Assembly: GCA_016630955.3 (NCBI GenBank)
Contig: CM049994.1
Coordinates: 1,054,001 to 1,118,000 of the forward strand
DNA from: Didymella arachidicola
Taxonomy: Eukaryota > Ascomycota > Dothideomycetes > Pleosporales > Didymellaceae
Reading direction: 5' to 3'
DNA length: 64,000 bases
Within the stretch, counting starts at the first letter, position 1. Every line of letters starts with the position of its first letter. This document shows positions 24,101-34,879 of the stretch, piece by piece. The notes under the pieces were generated by a model. It ran no database searches, was not told the DNA's origin, and saw only the letters and a list, made by a program, of their open reading frames with translations. A program made the position numbers and the translations under genes.

Positions 24101-24166
24101 CAGAGTGAAGGCAGACTCACCTGTATCCTGCGCCTTCGCGAGAGGCGTATCGTCAGAAGAAGACAT
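21155..24166 (-). CDS. TOP1: DNA topoisomerase I (type IB)
   Basis: Five exons: 24121-24166, 23716-23945, 21839-23665, 21340-21789 and 21155-21289. Introns are 175, 50, 49 and 50 bases; the joined frame gives 895 residues. It relaxes supercoils ahead of transcription and replication forks. Residues 1-~220 are a charged Ser/Asp/Lys-rich nuclear tail with repeated SDSDxPLAKK-type blocks. The core follows, with YRWWEDT, the FALRAGNEKGEDEADTVGCC block holding a catalytic Arg, KVFRTYNAS with a second, and ILCNHKRTV with the His. A helical linker rich in Lys/Glu precedes the C-terminal domain. The catalytic Tyr is residue 853 in SKINYIDPR, and splicing of the last intron creates the codons around it. 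Divergent from ATP3. The antisense strand carries a spurious 446-residue ORF. Confidence 0.97.
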
Positions 24167-24972
24167 GGTGTAATCGAGTCGAACAAGTTGAGGTTGGGGG
24201 TTTCGAGAGGACGGAACGGTGGGAGCAGCTTTGTTCGGCGCGAACGCAGAAGCTCTAGCGGAACCGAGTGAACGGGCGCAAGAGACGCGCTGTAACGGTG
24301 GTGGGGCGCGTGCGAATGTGAAGCAGCGGCCTCGCAGGATTGGTCTGAGCGCTGAGGAGGCAATGGTGAAAGAGGTGAAGACTCGATAGATGAGTGAAGG
24401 AGGAGGAATGCTGGGTTTACGTGAAGCCTCCCTTCAGCACTGGAGGCGGCGCGCACGGGCTTCTCGGCCTTTACTAAAATGATCGCGCAGGAATCTCTGC
24501 AACCAGAGTCGCCTTACCATCACAGGACATGACGCGCTGAGGAAGAACCCAAGAGATGTATCTTGGTGAGATAGTCACGACAATACATGATAGCCTGCAA
24601 GAGCCGGGTTTGTGCAGGCAACTGCTGTGCTGCCCATAATTGCTTGAGCATGGCTCCTCCCACGATGAAGTCAACTCAGCAACACCAGAACACCATTACC
24701 GTCTGACGTCCTTGCCATTGGTGTCTCTCGCAGGCGCATACGCACAGTATGACAAGCCTCCCGCAAAACGGCGCATTCGCAGCCGTCCTGGTGATGCAGC
24801 GTCCCGTATGATCCGCCGCCGTCCAACTTTACCCACGTGACTTTGCTGGGCATCGCAACGCCCTGGCTCCGCAACAACTCCGGCTAGCGTTTGCAGATTC
24901 GAAGCTCGAACAGACAGCAGCTCACCACCATCACCCGGCCGCCGCCATCTCCACCCATCCCAATTCCTCGCC
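24167..24972. promoter_or_regulatory. Divergent promoter region between TOP1 and ATP synthase gamma
   Basis: The interval separates the start codons of two divergent genes. A reversed CCAAT box (ATTGG at 24717-24721) and a CRE-like TGACGTC (24704-24710) lie about 250 bases before the ATP synthase start. CCAAT boxes are bound by the HAP complex, which commonly drives respiratory genes in fungi. The site calls are sequence matches only. Confidence 0.4.
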
Positions 24973-26082
24973 ATGATGCTGTCTCGAGCTGCCCGCCCCG
25001 CCATGAGGGCTGGCATGGCCGCCGCCGCCCGGTACGCACCCCCGAGAGCCGCAGCGCCTGCACGCCCGCAGTGCGCTGCACCCGCCGCATCCATTGCATC
25101 TCCAATTGCATCAAGTGCTGACTGAATGTTTGCGTCTGCAGTCCCGCCCCCATTGCCGCCAACGCCGCCGGCTATGCCACTCTCCGTGAGATCGAGGGCC
25201 GTCTCAAGTCGATTCGCAACATCGAGAAGATCACCAAGACCATGAAGGTCGTCGCCTCCACCAAGCTCACCCGCGCCCAGAGGGCCATGGCCACTTCGCG
25301 TACCTACGGTCAGACCTCCAACGCCGTCTTCGAGAGCGCCGAGACCAAGCCCGTCGACAACGGCAACAAGACACTGATTGTTGTCTGCTCCTCGGACAAG
25401 GGTCTCTGCGGTGGTATCCACTCTGGCATGTCGAGGAAGGTCCGCAACATGCTCCTCGACGCCCCCAACGCCGACCTTGCCGTCATTGGTGAGAAGTGCA
25501 AGGCCCAGCTGTCCCGTTCCAACGGCAAGAACTTCGTCCTCAGCTTTGCTGGTGCCGGAAAGGACATCCCTACCTTCGCCGACGCCTCCGCCATCGCCGA
25601 CCAGATCTCGCTCCTCCCCACCGACTACGCCTCCATCCAGATCATCTACAACAGCTTCATCAACGCTGGTTCTTACGAGGCTACCGTCCAGGAGGCCTAC
25701 TCCCAGGAGGCCATTACCCAGTCCGGTATGCTATATTGGGAATCGAGTGAGAAGGTGGCACTGACGTGACTAGCCAACTACTCCGCTTTCGAGATCGAGG
25801 ACGAGGCTCTCCCTAACCTCCGCGAGTACGCTCTTGCCAACTCGCTCTACTGGGTATGCATATAGCTCCATTCGGCGTAGACGATATACTAACAGCACAC
25901 AGGCACTTGCTGAGGGCCACGCCTGCGAGCAGTCCGCGCGCCAGAACGCCATGGACAACGCCTCCAAGAACGCTGGTGACATGATCAACAAGTTCCAGAT
26001 TCTCTACAACCGTACCCGTCAAGCCGTCATTACTGGCGAACTTGTCGAGATTATTACTGGTGCTGCTGCTTCCGAGTCCTAG
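24973..26082 (+). CDS. ATP3: ATP synthase F1 gamma subunit, mitochondrial
   Basis: Four exons: 24973-25031, 25142-25725, 25774-25853 and 25903-26082. Introns are 110, 48 and 49 bases; the product is 300 residues, the usual length. The N-terminus is an Arg/Ala-rich matrix presequence (MMLSRAARPAMRAGMAAAAR), and the first intron falls inside it. The mature protein opens with ATLREIEGRLKSIRNIEKIT, the N-terminal helix of the rotating coiled coil; the central Rossmann-like part includes VVCSSDKGLCGGIHS; the C-terminal helix ends YNRTRQAVITGELVEIITGA, the rotor helix that seats in the alpha3beta3 ring. Two ATGs occur in tandem at 24973 and 24976, and I take the first. Confidence 0.97.
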
Positions 26083-27186
26083 ACGCTGTAATGGTGGTAA
26101 ACTAGATATCCCGACCATTTGGCTCAGTTGCGCCGTGTAGAATAAGTACTGTTCATAGCTCATTTGTCACCTGCTAAGCAACTGCAAGCTTGTTCTCACG
26201 ATTCGCAAGTGATGTGCTTTGTCTTCGACGTCATCCGAGATCGCAGTTTGAGCTTCTTGAAGCGTTGGCAAAGCAATTACAGCGGCAAAACGGATGTAGC
26301 GACCAAGGCATAAGCAATATCCTAGAATATTTTCCGCGCCTGCTTTTCACGTCGGCGAGCATCTGGAGCTCACCATTTAAGTTCTCTGTGGGCTGAATCA
26401 TCTCACACACGTTTACACCTGGACCTGTTTTCAATCTCGTTCCCTACCCACCGCTTCAATCTCCTCACTATCGACAAGCTTTAACTTACATGCGCAACTT
26501 TTGAGGCAATCGTCAAGGTCTTGCAACGCCTGGTCGAACACCGAGTCAGTGTCGCATTCTATCGGAGCCAGCGTGACCTGAAAAGCAAGGCAGTCGAGAC
26601 GTCTCTGTGCCATTCAAGGGCGGTTGAAACGACCTCTACAGGTTGAAAACCTTCTTGCATGCACCGGCTGGGATAGTTACAAAGTAACCAATGGTAAGGA
26701 CGCCAAATCGCCTAAAAAGGAAATAGCTCCTCAGCAGAGCAGTCGTTCTCGGGTTTGAAACGTGCCGTTGAAACAACCGCCCCTCTCAGCCTGCACACCC
26801 CAGCGGTGACATCTATGAGGACATGCTATAACACGACGCGTTATGGCTAGCTCTGGGTGCAGGCTGGACTTTCTTTGCTTTGCTTTGCTTTTCGCTTATA
26901 ATCTTCCAGCATCAGCCCTGCAGCGTTCTTTGACATCATATTTCGTCGCGGGGTTCGACGCGTTCGTTTGCATGCGCCATTGACAAGCGCGCTCTTCCCG
27001 CAGCTAGTCTGCGATTATTACTTCATTATCTTCAGCCTTCGGATTTGTTGAAGCTGGGCTTCTGACGCTCGCCTCGCTTGACTTGAGATTTTTTTTGTTT
27101 GAATTCCTTGTTTACTCCTTCCTGGGCTGGCTCGGTTGCAACTTCCTTCAGGCTCGAACGACACATTCACACGGCGCCACGACGAG
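26083..27186. other. Intergenic
   Basis: No gene seen. Short T-rich and pyrimidine-rich stretches (CTTTGCTTTGCTTTGCTTTT near 26872-26891 and a T run near 27090) precede the next gene and probably belong to its promoter and leader. Confidence 0.5.
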
Positions 27187-28298
27187 ATGAACGAGCTGAG
27201 ATACCGCGAGCTGAAGGAGAAGATGGCGGCTCTCAAGAGTTTGTATGCAAGCCGACACTACTCGCAATGCGCCAAATTCGGCGAGTTGTTGCTGAATGAG
27301 ATTCACGATCATGTAGGTTCATCAGAAAGACCCGCTTGCAAACATCCCTCTTGAGCCGCAGATAAAGTCGAGCAGAGGCAACAGAAGTCTGAAGGATCGG
27401 AGGTAGTCAGTGCTTATGCAGGCATCACAAAAGAGTGGATAGATCCTCCTCTGGCTACGTTGATTCCTATACTATCAGGCTGTCTCTGCAACATGAATTT
27501 ATTATCTGGAAGCAAATGCAAGCAACATGAAGAAGTCATACTGACATTAACCAGACTCATCCTCTCCACCTGGCCCATCTCAACTTCTACACCGCACTCT
27601 CCCACGACACGCTAGCCCGGGAAGCCACACTCAAGAACCGCTGGAAGGAGCTCAGCCTCGCAGAACTGCACTACAACGCCGCCATCCTCGTCCTTTCCCC
27701 GCTTCAGTCACCATCTCAGTCTGACCCCTGCTCACCAAACTCTTCCACCACCAGCCCTCCCTCTCCATACTCCTATCGACGCAGCTCAATCAGCTCAGAC
27801 AAAAGCGCAGCATCCAGCGCCACATCAACAGGCGACTCCTCCCACCAGACCCTAGCACCTCCACCAACACTCGGACGCGTAGGCAACGACTCGGTGGTAC
27901 AGCCCCCCTCACCAACAGCCAGCAAGAACCCAGAAGCACCACCAACAGACCCAGCCCCACGCCCGCAAACCCCCCAGCAATTCTACTTCACCGCCAACAT
28001 CTCTTCCTTTAAACGCATGCTCGCGGCGCATGTGGCCGACGTGCGCGACCAGAAACAGCGCACCAGCGTGCCCACCGTGCGCTTCAAAGTGCCGAGTCCG
28101 CGGCCGAGCCCGGTGAAGGCCAAGGGCCCTGGGAGTCGGGACTGTGGGGAGAAGGAGTGGGGCGATGGGGATGCGGAGGCGCAGGCGCAGGCGCAGGCGC
28201 GCAGGGAGAGGAGGAGGAATGTGGTGTTTAGGGCGAGGTTTGATGCGAGGAGGACGAGGGAGTTGTGTGGTGAGGCGTTGGCGGAGCTTAATGAGTAG
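27187..28298 (+). CDS. TPR-like helical-repeat protein with disordered Ser/Pro middle
   Basis: Two exons, 27187-27312 and 27555-28298, give 289 residues. Exon 1 ends at HDH with a GTAGGT donor and exon 2 opens THPLHLAHLNFYTALSHD, in phase. The first ~95 residues read as helix pairs (ELKEKMAALKSLYASRHYSQ, FYTALSHDTLAREATLKNRW, SLAELHYNAAILVL) in the manner of TPR repeats. A long Ser/Pro/Thr region follows, then a helical segment (FYFTANISSFKRMLAAHVAD) and a basic tail with an (AQ)n run coded by repeated GGCGCA. The intron is 242 bases, much longer than its neighbours, so a small exon could be missing. The gene converges on RPC40. Function unknown. Confidence 0.7.
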
Positions 28299-28546
28299 GG
28301 GGTTGGGAGGGGTGGTGGTGGGTTGCGCGGGTCGTTCTTCTTCGCTGTTTGTATTAGTATTGGTGATGTGGTGTGGCATGTCCTTCTCGTTGCCGGGGTC
28401 AGAGCGCGCATCGTTCGAGGCAGAATATTGAACTCAAATTGTCGAACTTGCTTCATCTATCTTATAGGCGTGGTACCCGTGATATCATGACTTTTGGCAG
28501 CCTACCAACCAACCCAAACGCCTTGCAATGCAATCCCGTCCCTTCT

Positions 28547-29781
28547 CTATTTCATCATCTCATCCAGCCCCCTCTTTATCCTCTGCGTCTTGATCCGCAG
28601 CTTCTTCACGCTCTCCAGGAACAGCTCATCGCTCTCAATCTGCCCCGTGCTCTCGACGCGGAAGATGAAGTGGTCGCGCACGCGGCCCAGCTTGACTTTG
28701 TCCTTGAACTCCGGGTGGCGCAGGCACTCGCGCGACACGGTGTCGTTCATGGGGTTGTCGACGACGGCTTTGTTCTCGCCCTCGTGGCCGCTCAGCTCCG
28801 GGTCCGCTGCGGCCTCCTCGGCGGTGATCTTGTCGAGGCGGATGACGCCCTTGGGGAAGCAGCGGGCGAACTTCTTGGCGTCGGCGCCCACGATGGGCTT
28901 CAGGATGTCGATTGTCGGCATGAGGCGGTAGCTTGCGGTCGCGACGGGGGAGAACTTTGCGTGGTCCTGGCCAATGCCCTTCATGGCGTGCATGGTGAGG
29001 GTGATTCTTTGCCCGGGGCGCATCTTGACGATGAGGATGTCTGGGTTTGTTGCGCGGATGGGTTGTGCGGCGTCGAACATTTCTGATTGCTTGCCCAGCG
29101 GCGACCATACGAGGTCTTTTGCGTACACGGCGTGGTTGATGTACAGCTTGTCCGGGTCTGTCTCGCCTGCGACTGCGCGCTGCAGTCCCCCCTCCTGCCA
29201 GGTGCACTCGACGTCCAAGTGGAGAATGGCGCAGTTGAAGTCTGAAGGGCCGCCGGAGCCGTCGTCTTCGTCGGTTGGCTTGACGTACCACTTCATCCAC
29301 TCCAAGCCCTTGGGGTCGCCGCAGAGGGGAATCAGGCCCAGGCGGTGGGCGAGCACTTCGTCCTGGATGATCGAGGTGTTCTGGTAGATGAAGACGTCTT
29401 CGATGGCGAGGGTGGGGAGCTCCGAGAGCATGATGCGGCGGAAGGCGTTTGCGACGGCGGTATCTATGCCTGAGAGCGAGAAGGAGGAGTCGTAGCGCGT
29501 GGGGCGGGCGTGGAAGTCCACCTTGAAGGTCTGGATGCGGTTAGCAGGTGGGTTTTACCATGTGTTCGCTATGGCGAGTACACACCTCCTTGAAATATTC
29601 CAGGTCCCATTCGTGGTTCTCGCCCGGCCAGTGGCCTGGGAAGTCGGTCGACTGCTGGTTCTGCACGATTTCGGCGCCCACATGGAGCTTCTGGAGGGGT
29701 GGTCAGTACTGCAAAAGCACGTCGATGCGATCGCGGACGCACCTTGCGCTCAGCGAGCACGGCAGAATTGGGGAGAGCCAT
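28547..29781 (-). CDS. RPC40: RNA polymerases I and III common subunit AC40
   Basis: Three exons, 29743-29781, 29586-29690 and 28547-29530, with 52- and 55-base introns; 375 residues, in line with yeast AC40 (335) and human RPAC1 (346). The subunit pairs with AC19 as the alpha-like heterodimer on which Pol I and Pol III assemble. The alpha-type dimerisation domain is clear: GIDTAVANAFRRIMLSELPT then AIEDVFIYQNTSIIQDEVLA and HRLGLIPL. The insertion domain holds the KMRPGQRITLTMHA strand. The C-terminal dimerisation strand and helix run from VRDHFIFRVESTGQI to the final helix IKTQRIKRGLDEMM. It is divergent from the complex I gene, with 259 bases between start codons. Confidence 0.96.
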
Positions 29782-30040
29782 GGTGCTGTGCCAGGAACGG
29801 GGAGTTGTCGCTGCGAGTCCGCGGTCCCCGGCGCGGGCAGCTTCAACTTTTTCAAAGTTCGTCGGCGAATACTTCGACGAGGCGCCGACGGCACACGGGC
29901 CAATAGCGTGCACCTCAAGTCCATGACATGTATATCGCGATTTTGGGAGAGCTTCACCAGCGCCCACCGCCACGCCCGCCATCTCCACTCCACTCGCCCA
30001 TTGAGGCTTCCCACGGGCACGACAGCGAGCCTCCTTCACC
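29782..30040. promoter_or_regulatory. Compact bidirectional promoter between RPC40 and nuo-49
   Basis: Only 259 bases separate two divergent start codons. A CCAAT box lies at 29900-29904, near the middle, 137 bases from the complex I start codon and 119 from the RPC40 start. A HAP-type CCAAT site would suit the respiratory gene. Confidence 0.5.
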
Positions 30041-31591
30041 ATGCCTGCCTCCATCGCGCGTCTGGCCGGCCACGCCGCGAAGCGTGTGTGCCTGAACGCC
30101 GCCGCCCGCCCGCAGCTCCGCACAGCGCTCCCTACACGCCCCATTGCGCGCCCGCTCTCGACGACGCTTGCCCGCCGCTATGCCGAGGTCGACGACAGCC
30201 AGCGCACGCGCATGGTGCCGACCACCGACGACTTCAGCCGCCCCATTGAGCCCCAGAGCCCGGAGGAGCAGGCTGCGCTCGAGGCCGAGGAGGGCGACGC
30301 ACACAGCGCCCGCAAGATCCGCCACTACACCGTCAACTTCGGCCCCCAGCACCCGGCTGCCCACGGCGTGTTGCGTCTCATCCTCGAGCTCAACGGCGAG
30401 GAGATTGTGCGCGCCGACCCCCACGTTGGACTGCTGCACCGCGGCACCGAGAAGCTCATCGAGTACCGCACATACCTGCAGGCCCTGCCCTACTTCGACC
30501 GCCTCGACTATGTCTCCATGATGACCAACGAGCAGTGCTTCTCGCTGGCCGTCGAGAAGCTGCTGAACATCGACATCCCCATCCGTGCCAAGTACATCCG
30601 CACCCTGTTCGGCGAGATCACCAGGATCCTGAACCATCTCATGTCCGTCCTGTCCCACGCCATGGACGTTGGTGCTCTGACGCCTTTCCTGTGGGGTTTC
30701 GAGGAGCGTGAGAAGCTCATGGTACGACATGCAGCTGCAAGAGGCAAAGTACGGAAGCTAACGAGTGCAGGAATTCTACGAGCGTGTTTCTGGCGCCCGT
30801 CTTCACGCCGCCTACGTCCGCCCCGGTGGCGTATCGCAGGATCTCCCCATTGGTCTGCTCGACGACATCTACCAGTGGGCTACCCAGTTCGGTGACCGCA
30901 TCGACGAGACCGAGGAGATGTTGACTGACAACCGTATCTGGATCGGTCGCACCAAGGGTGTTGGCACTGTTTCGGCCGCCGATGCCATCAACTACTCCTT
31001 CTCTGGTGTCATGCTCCGAGGATCTGGTGTCCCCTGGGACATCCGCAAGTCGCAGCCCTACGACGCATACGACCTGGTCGACTTCGATGTCCCCGTCGGT
31101 GTTAACGGTGACTGCTACGACCGCTACCTCTGCCGCATGGAAGAGTTCCGCCAGTCTCTCCGCATCATCCACCAGTGCTTGAACGACATGCCCGCCGGCC
31201 CTATCAAGGTCGAGGACTACAAGATCGCACCCCCTCCCCGCGCCGCCATGAAGGAGAACATGGAGGCTCTCATCCACCACTTCTTGCTCTTCAGCAAGGG
31301 CTACACAGTACCACCTGGTGAGACATACAGCGCCATTGAGGCGCCAAAGGGCGAGATGGGTGTTTTCCTTGTCTCGGACGGTAGCGAGAGGCCGTACAGG
31401 TGCAAGATCAGGGCACCCGGATTCGCACACTTGGCCTGCATGGACCAGATCTCGAGGGGGCACTTGCTCGCTGATGCTGTCGCCATCATCGGCACTATGG
31501 ACTTGGTATGTAACACTCTCACTGCATCCAACTTGAAACCACCATGAGCCTTTCTAACTTTATCCAGGTGTTCGGTGAGGTAGACCGATAA
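30041..31591 (+). CDS. nuo-49: NADH:ubiquinone oxidoreductase 49-kDa subunit (complex I, NDUFS2/NuoD type)
   Basis: Three exons, 30041-30721, 30771-31505 and 31568-31591; introns of 49 and 62 bases; 479 residues. The last exon codes only VFGEVDR and the stop, which matches the conserved C-terminus of the family and explains why the unspliced frame looks truncated. An Arg/Ala-rich presequence covers about 45 residues. The mature protein holds HYTVNFGPQHPAAHGVLRL near the quinone site, HVGLLHRGTEKL, the LNHLMSVLSHAMDVGALTP helix and AYVRPGG. It sits in the peripheral arm of mitochondrial complex I and helps to form the ubiquinone-binding cavity. Having this gene means the organism has complex I, unlike Saccharomyces. 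Confidence 0.97.
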
Positions 31592-32642
31592 GAGAGACGA
31601 GAAAGGAAGAAAACGAATTGCGCTAGCTGGAGATACCAGGCGGCTGACTGTACATACTGTACCCCTACTTTTTCTTTTTGAAGCCAATCAACATCTGCAT
31701 GTTCAATCTGGCTGTTCCCATTGTCATCTGCTGTGTACGACGCTGAACTTGCTACTTTGCTATGTGAGACCACCAAAAGCTCTTGCCTCACGAGATCGGT
31801 CAAGCGGGGACAGCCCACCGCGTATCTGTATCCTGGGTGAGCATAGGGCTTGGCCCAGCGCTTGTTCGCACCGTTGCACCTTCGATGCTACACCAACTCA
31901 ACCATCAACCACCAACCTAGCACTCCCAGCGCCGCGACTTGATCATCTTGTTTCTTGCTCACACCAGGGCGCCATTTCTTGCGTGCTTGTGCATGCGGTG
32001 ACAGATACCGCCCGTCCCGTCCCGTGTTCGATTCCTTGGTCACTATTGGGCTCCTCGGAGAAAGCGAGGATCGTACCCCACCACGCCCATCACCATCTTG
32101 ATATCGCATCATTTCGATATTCGTAGATCCGCCGACCTGAAGATCAATTGCGACGGACTGAACGCAATGGCGAGCACAATCAATCATACTACGGCGATGC
32201 CGAGTCGAGGCTGTGATTGACGCGCGACTTTTGACAAAGTTTTCTTGACCATCTGCATTGTTCTGTGGCGCAGCACGGCAGAAGTGCTCGCCATTGCAAG
32301 CGTGGTGTTGAGTTTGGCCGAAGCTCTCATGTACCATCGCCAAACAGGCGAGCTTCCGTGCTCTGGAGCAATCTGTGGCGCAGTCGCCCATGACGCTCAG
32401 CTTTGCAGGGGTCACAGATGTGATCTTGCTCCACCAACTGCGGGGTCCGGTGCGATACAGGGCCGTTTGGGACAGCACGTCAATCCTGCTTTCTGTGAGG
32501 CTTGCCGTGGGCTGGGGAGAACTATAAGAGGAGGGCGTTGTCTGACCAGCCAGGACATCATCTCAGCACCAACTCTCGACTCAAACCCCCTGATAATCTC
32601 CAACGACACTAGTATTGTCTAAGAACGCTGCTCGACCTCAGA
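31592..32642. other. Intergenic, promoter of the repeat-protein gene
   Basis: No gene seen. A TATA-like CTATAAGA (32522-32529) lies about 120 bases before the ATG at 32643, followed by a C/A-rich leader. Confidence 0.5.
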
Positions 32643-33581
32643 ATGTCTTACAACAACGATCGCGACAACTCCTCGTACGGCGAGGACCGCAGCTCCGGCT
32701 ACGGCAACCGTGATCGCGAAAACGAGTACTCGTCTGGTCGCAACGAAGACTCCTACTCTAACAAGCAGTCCAGCGGCTATGGCAACGACAATGACTCCAG
32801 CTACAACCAGAAGTCAAGCTACGGCAACAACGACAGCACCTTCTCTGGCGGTGTAGGCCGCAGCAACGACGACGACAAATCCTCCAGCCGACAGAGGAAT
32901 GAGTCCGGCTTCGGTGTTAATACCAACGACACCTTGGACTCGAGCGACAGCTCCAGGCACAAGAGCTTCGGTGATCAGTCCGGCGCCTTTGGATCCAAGA
33001 ACGACAGCTACGGAGACGACAACGACAAGTCGTACAGTTCGGACAAGGTCAACAAGTTTGGCAGCAACGACGATGACTCGTACGGATCCAAGAAGTCGAG
33101 CTACGGCAATGACTCCAACGAGGACTCTTACGGCTCCAAGAAGTCCAGCTACGGCAACACCGATGACAACGACAGCTACGGATCCAAGAAGTCAAGCTAT
33201 GGCACCACCGATGACAACGACAGCTACGGATCCAAGAAGTCAAGCTATGGCACCACCGATGACAACGACAGCTACGGCTCCAAGAAGTCAAGCTACGGCA
33301 ATGACAACGAGGATTCTTACGGTTCCAAGAAGTCGAGCTACGGCAGCAACAACGACGAGGACTCTTACGGGTCGAAGAAGTCCAGCTACGGAAGCAACGA
33401 TAACGAAGAGTCTTACGGCTCGAAGAAGTCAGGCTACGGCGATAGCTCCAACGACACTTCGTACGGATCTTCCAACAAATCAGGCTACGGCAACGACAAC
33501 GACAACGACGATTCATATGCCTCCCGCAGCAACAACCGCGAGGGGTCGAACTATGGCTCGAGGCGCGATAACGACTACTAG
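32643..33581 (+). CDS. Low-complexity protein of SYGSKKS repeats
   Basis: Single exon, 312 residues, almost wholly built from Ser, Gly, Asn, Asp, Tyr and Lys. From about 33075 to 33500 the sequence is a tandem array of units of 15-18 residues with the core DSYGSKKSSYG and a variable acidic linker (NDSNE, NTDDN, TTDDN, SNNDE). I count eight good copies and degenerate ones at both ends. Two neighbouring units are identical over 48 bases (33181-33228 and 33229-33276), so the array has expanded recently. No signal peptide or membrane helix is present. The evenly spaced Tyr and charged residues resemble hydrophilins and phase-separating low-complexity domains. That is inference; I recognise no named family. 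Confidence 0.85.
   Translation: MSYNNDRDNSSYGEDRSSGYGNRDRENEYSSGRNEDSYSNKQSSGYGNDNDSSYNQKSSYGNNDSTFSGGVGRSNDDDKSSSRQRNESGFGVNTNDTLDSSDSSRHKSFGDQSGAFGSKNDSYGDDNDKSYSSDKVNKFGSNDDDSYGSKKSSYGNDSNEDSYGSKKSSYGNTDDNDSYGSKKSSYGTTDDNDSYGSKKSSYGTTDDNDSYGSKKSSYGNDNEDSYGSKKSSYGSNNDEDSYGSKKSSYGSNDNEESYGSKKSGYGDSSNDTSYGSSNKSGYGNDNDNDDSYASRSNNREGSNYGSRRDNDY
33075..33500 (+). repeat. In-frame tandem minisatellite, 45-54 base units
   Basis: Coding tandem repeat inside the SYGSKKS protein. Units share GGxTCCAAGAAGTCxAGCTA and differ in the linker. Two adjacent units are 48 bases each and identical. Copy number is likely to vary between strains. Confidence 0.85.
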
Positions 33582-34879
33582 AAAGGATATCCGCTTGTCT
33601 TCCTTGAAATATTGTAGTTTTGGATATATCTAGGTTGACTCCGTCCATCCATCAATCCAATTTTTTCAAAACCCTACACTTGACCGTTGCACCAGCTGCC
33701 AGATGGCGGTTGAATCGATGATACATGTTACATTGAACCTCAAACCCTCAGTCAAACTCGTGAACAGCCGCTGCAGTGCGCTTTCCACCGGCTTCACGCC
33801 AGTTTACGCTCATCCTAGTGCATCTGCCTCTTTGCCCATCGCTCTTCGTCATACAACCACATTCAATAAACAATCTTAGCGGTGAAACACACGCACTCAC
33901 GCAATCGCTGAGCAAGAGTCCTACGCCCTGCTCGAACCGGAGAATGGTTCAGTGAGAGGTGGTGGTGTGGTTAGTGCGGATGTAGCGCGATGTGGGCCGC
34001 GAGGGTGGGGGGTGAGACCGGGGGGGGGGGGGGGGTTGAGCCGCTGGGGAGATGGGTGAGGTGGTGAGGCGTGGTGTAGGGAGTAGGATTGGTGCAGACG
34101 CTACGTGAGGCAGGCAACCTGGACTCGTCTCAGTAGCACACAAAGCCCCAGTATCTCGTCAAGGTGTCATTTTGTAGTTGGGGTTTTGTAGTTGGGGGTA
34201 GTTGAATCAATTATGCCATGACTCGCCTAGAGTCGCGCACCGTCCTGAACCATTCGGTATACAGTTTTATGGGGTTGTACGTCAGTTGTATGCGTTTCCG
34301 TCAGCGAGAGCTGCTTTGAAGGGTTTGGGGAGCGACGTTGGTGATTGTGGAACCCTGGCAGTTGTAATTCGTATGTGAGAAACATTGATTGGGCGATCTG
34401 GGAAGAGACGAGCTTATGCTGCTGGATATTGATGAGACGCTAACCAACTCTGTATTCCTCGTTTGAAAGCACCACTAGTCTCATCGCCCTCAGGTGATGT
34501 TAATAGTTCCTTTGTTTGCGTGGAGTCTCCAGGTCTCTTCGCTCCTATCGTCACCTCGTCGATAGCGTACGATGGCCTTGACAGCTGCCGCTCAGCTCAA
34601 GCTCGCTCCTCTTCCCCTCATGCGCCTTTCGCCCGACTCGCAATCGTAAAGTAATTGGTCAGTCGCTGCGACTGTAGCTCTTCGCAAATGTCTTTGACAT
34701 CTTTTTGCAGTCAGGTCGTGCAGCTGAGCTTTCTTGGTACGTCGTAAATACATTCATCTCGTCAAGTTCTTGATGCCCATCGTCTAGAAGGTCGGGCGTT
34801 GTGCTTTTATTCCCCATCCGCGTCGCCAGATTGTGACGCCGCATAGTACTGCCCAAGTCGGAGTTCCCCGGTGCCTCAT
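33582..34879. other. Intergenic between convergent genes; contains a poly-G tract
   Basis: No gene seen. The stretch holds a 16-base G run (34020-34035) within purine-rich sequence, and a short direct repeat of a TTTGTAGTTGGGG-type sequence near 34170-34200. Confidence 0.5.
34020..34035 (+). repeat. Poly-G homopolymer, 16 bases
   Basis: An uninterrupted run of 16 G in a non-coding, purine-rich stretch. The true length may be uncertain. Confidence 0.85.

Noticed and set aside
24696..25421. 241-residue minus-strand ORF
   Set aside because: Antisense shadow of the ATP synthase gamma exons, whose codon bias keeps the reverse frame open.
27909..28379. 156-residue Arg/Pro-rich minus-strand ORF
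   Set aside because: Antisense of the 3' part of the TPR-like gene, where GC-rich repeats keep several frames open.
28373..29086. 237-residue plus-strand ORF
   Set aside because: Antisense of RPC40 exon 3.
29954..30730. 258-residue minus-strand ORF
   Set aside because: Antisense of the complex I 49-kDa gene exon 1. No motif.
30717..31463. 248-residue minus-strand ORF
   Set aside because: Antisense of nuo-49 exon 2.
33049..33648. 199-residue Arg/Ser/Cys-rich minus-strand ORF
   Set aside because: It is the reverse reading of the SYGSKKS tandem repeat; its apparent repeats are inherited from the sense gene.
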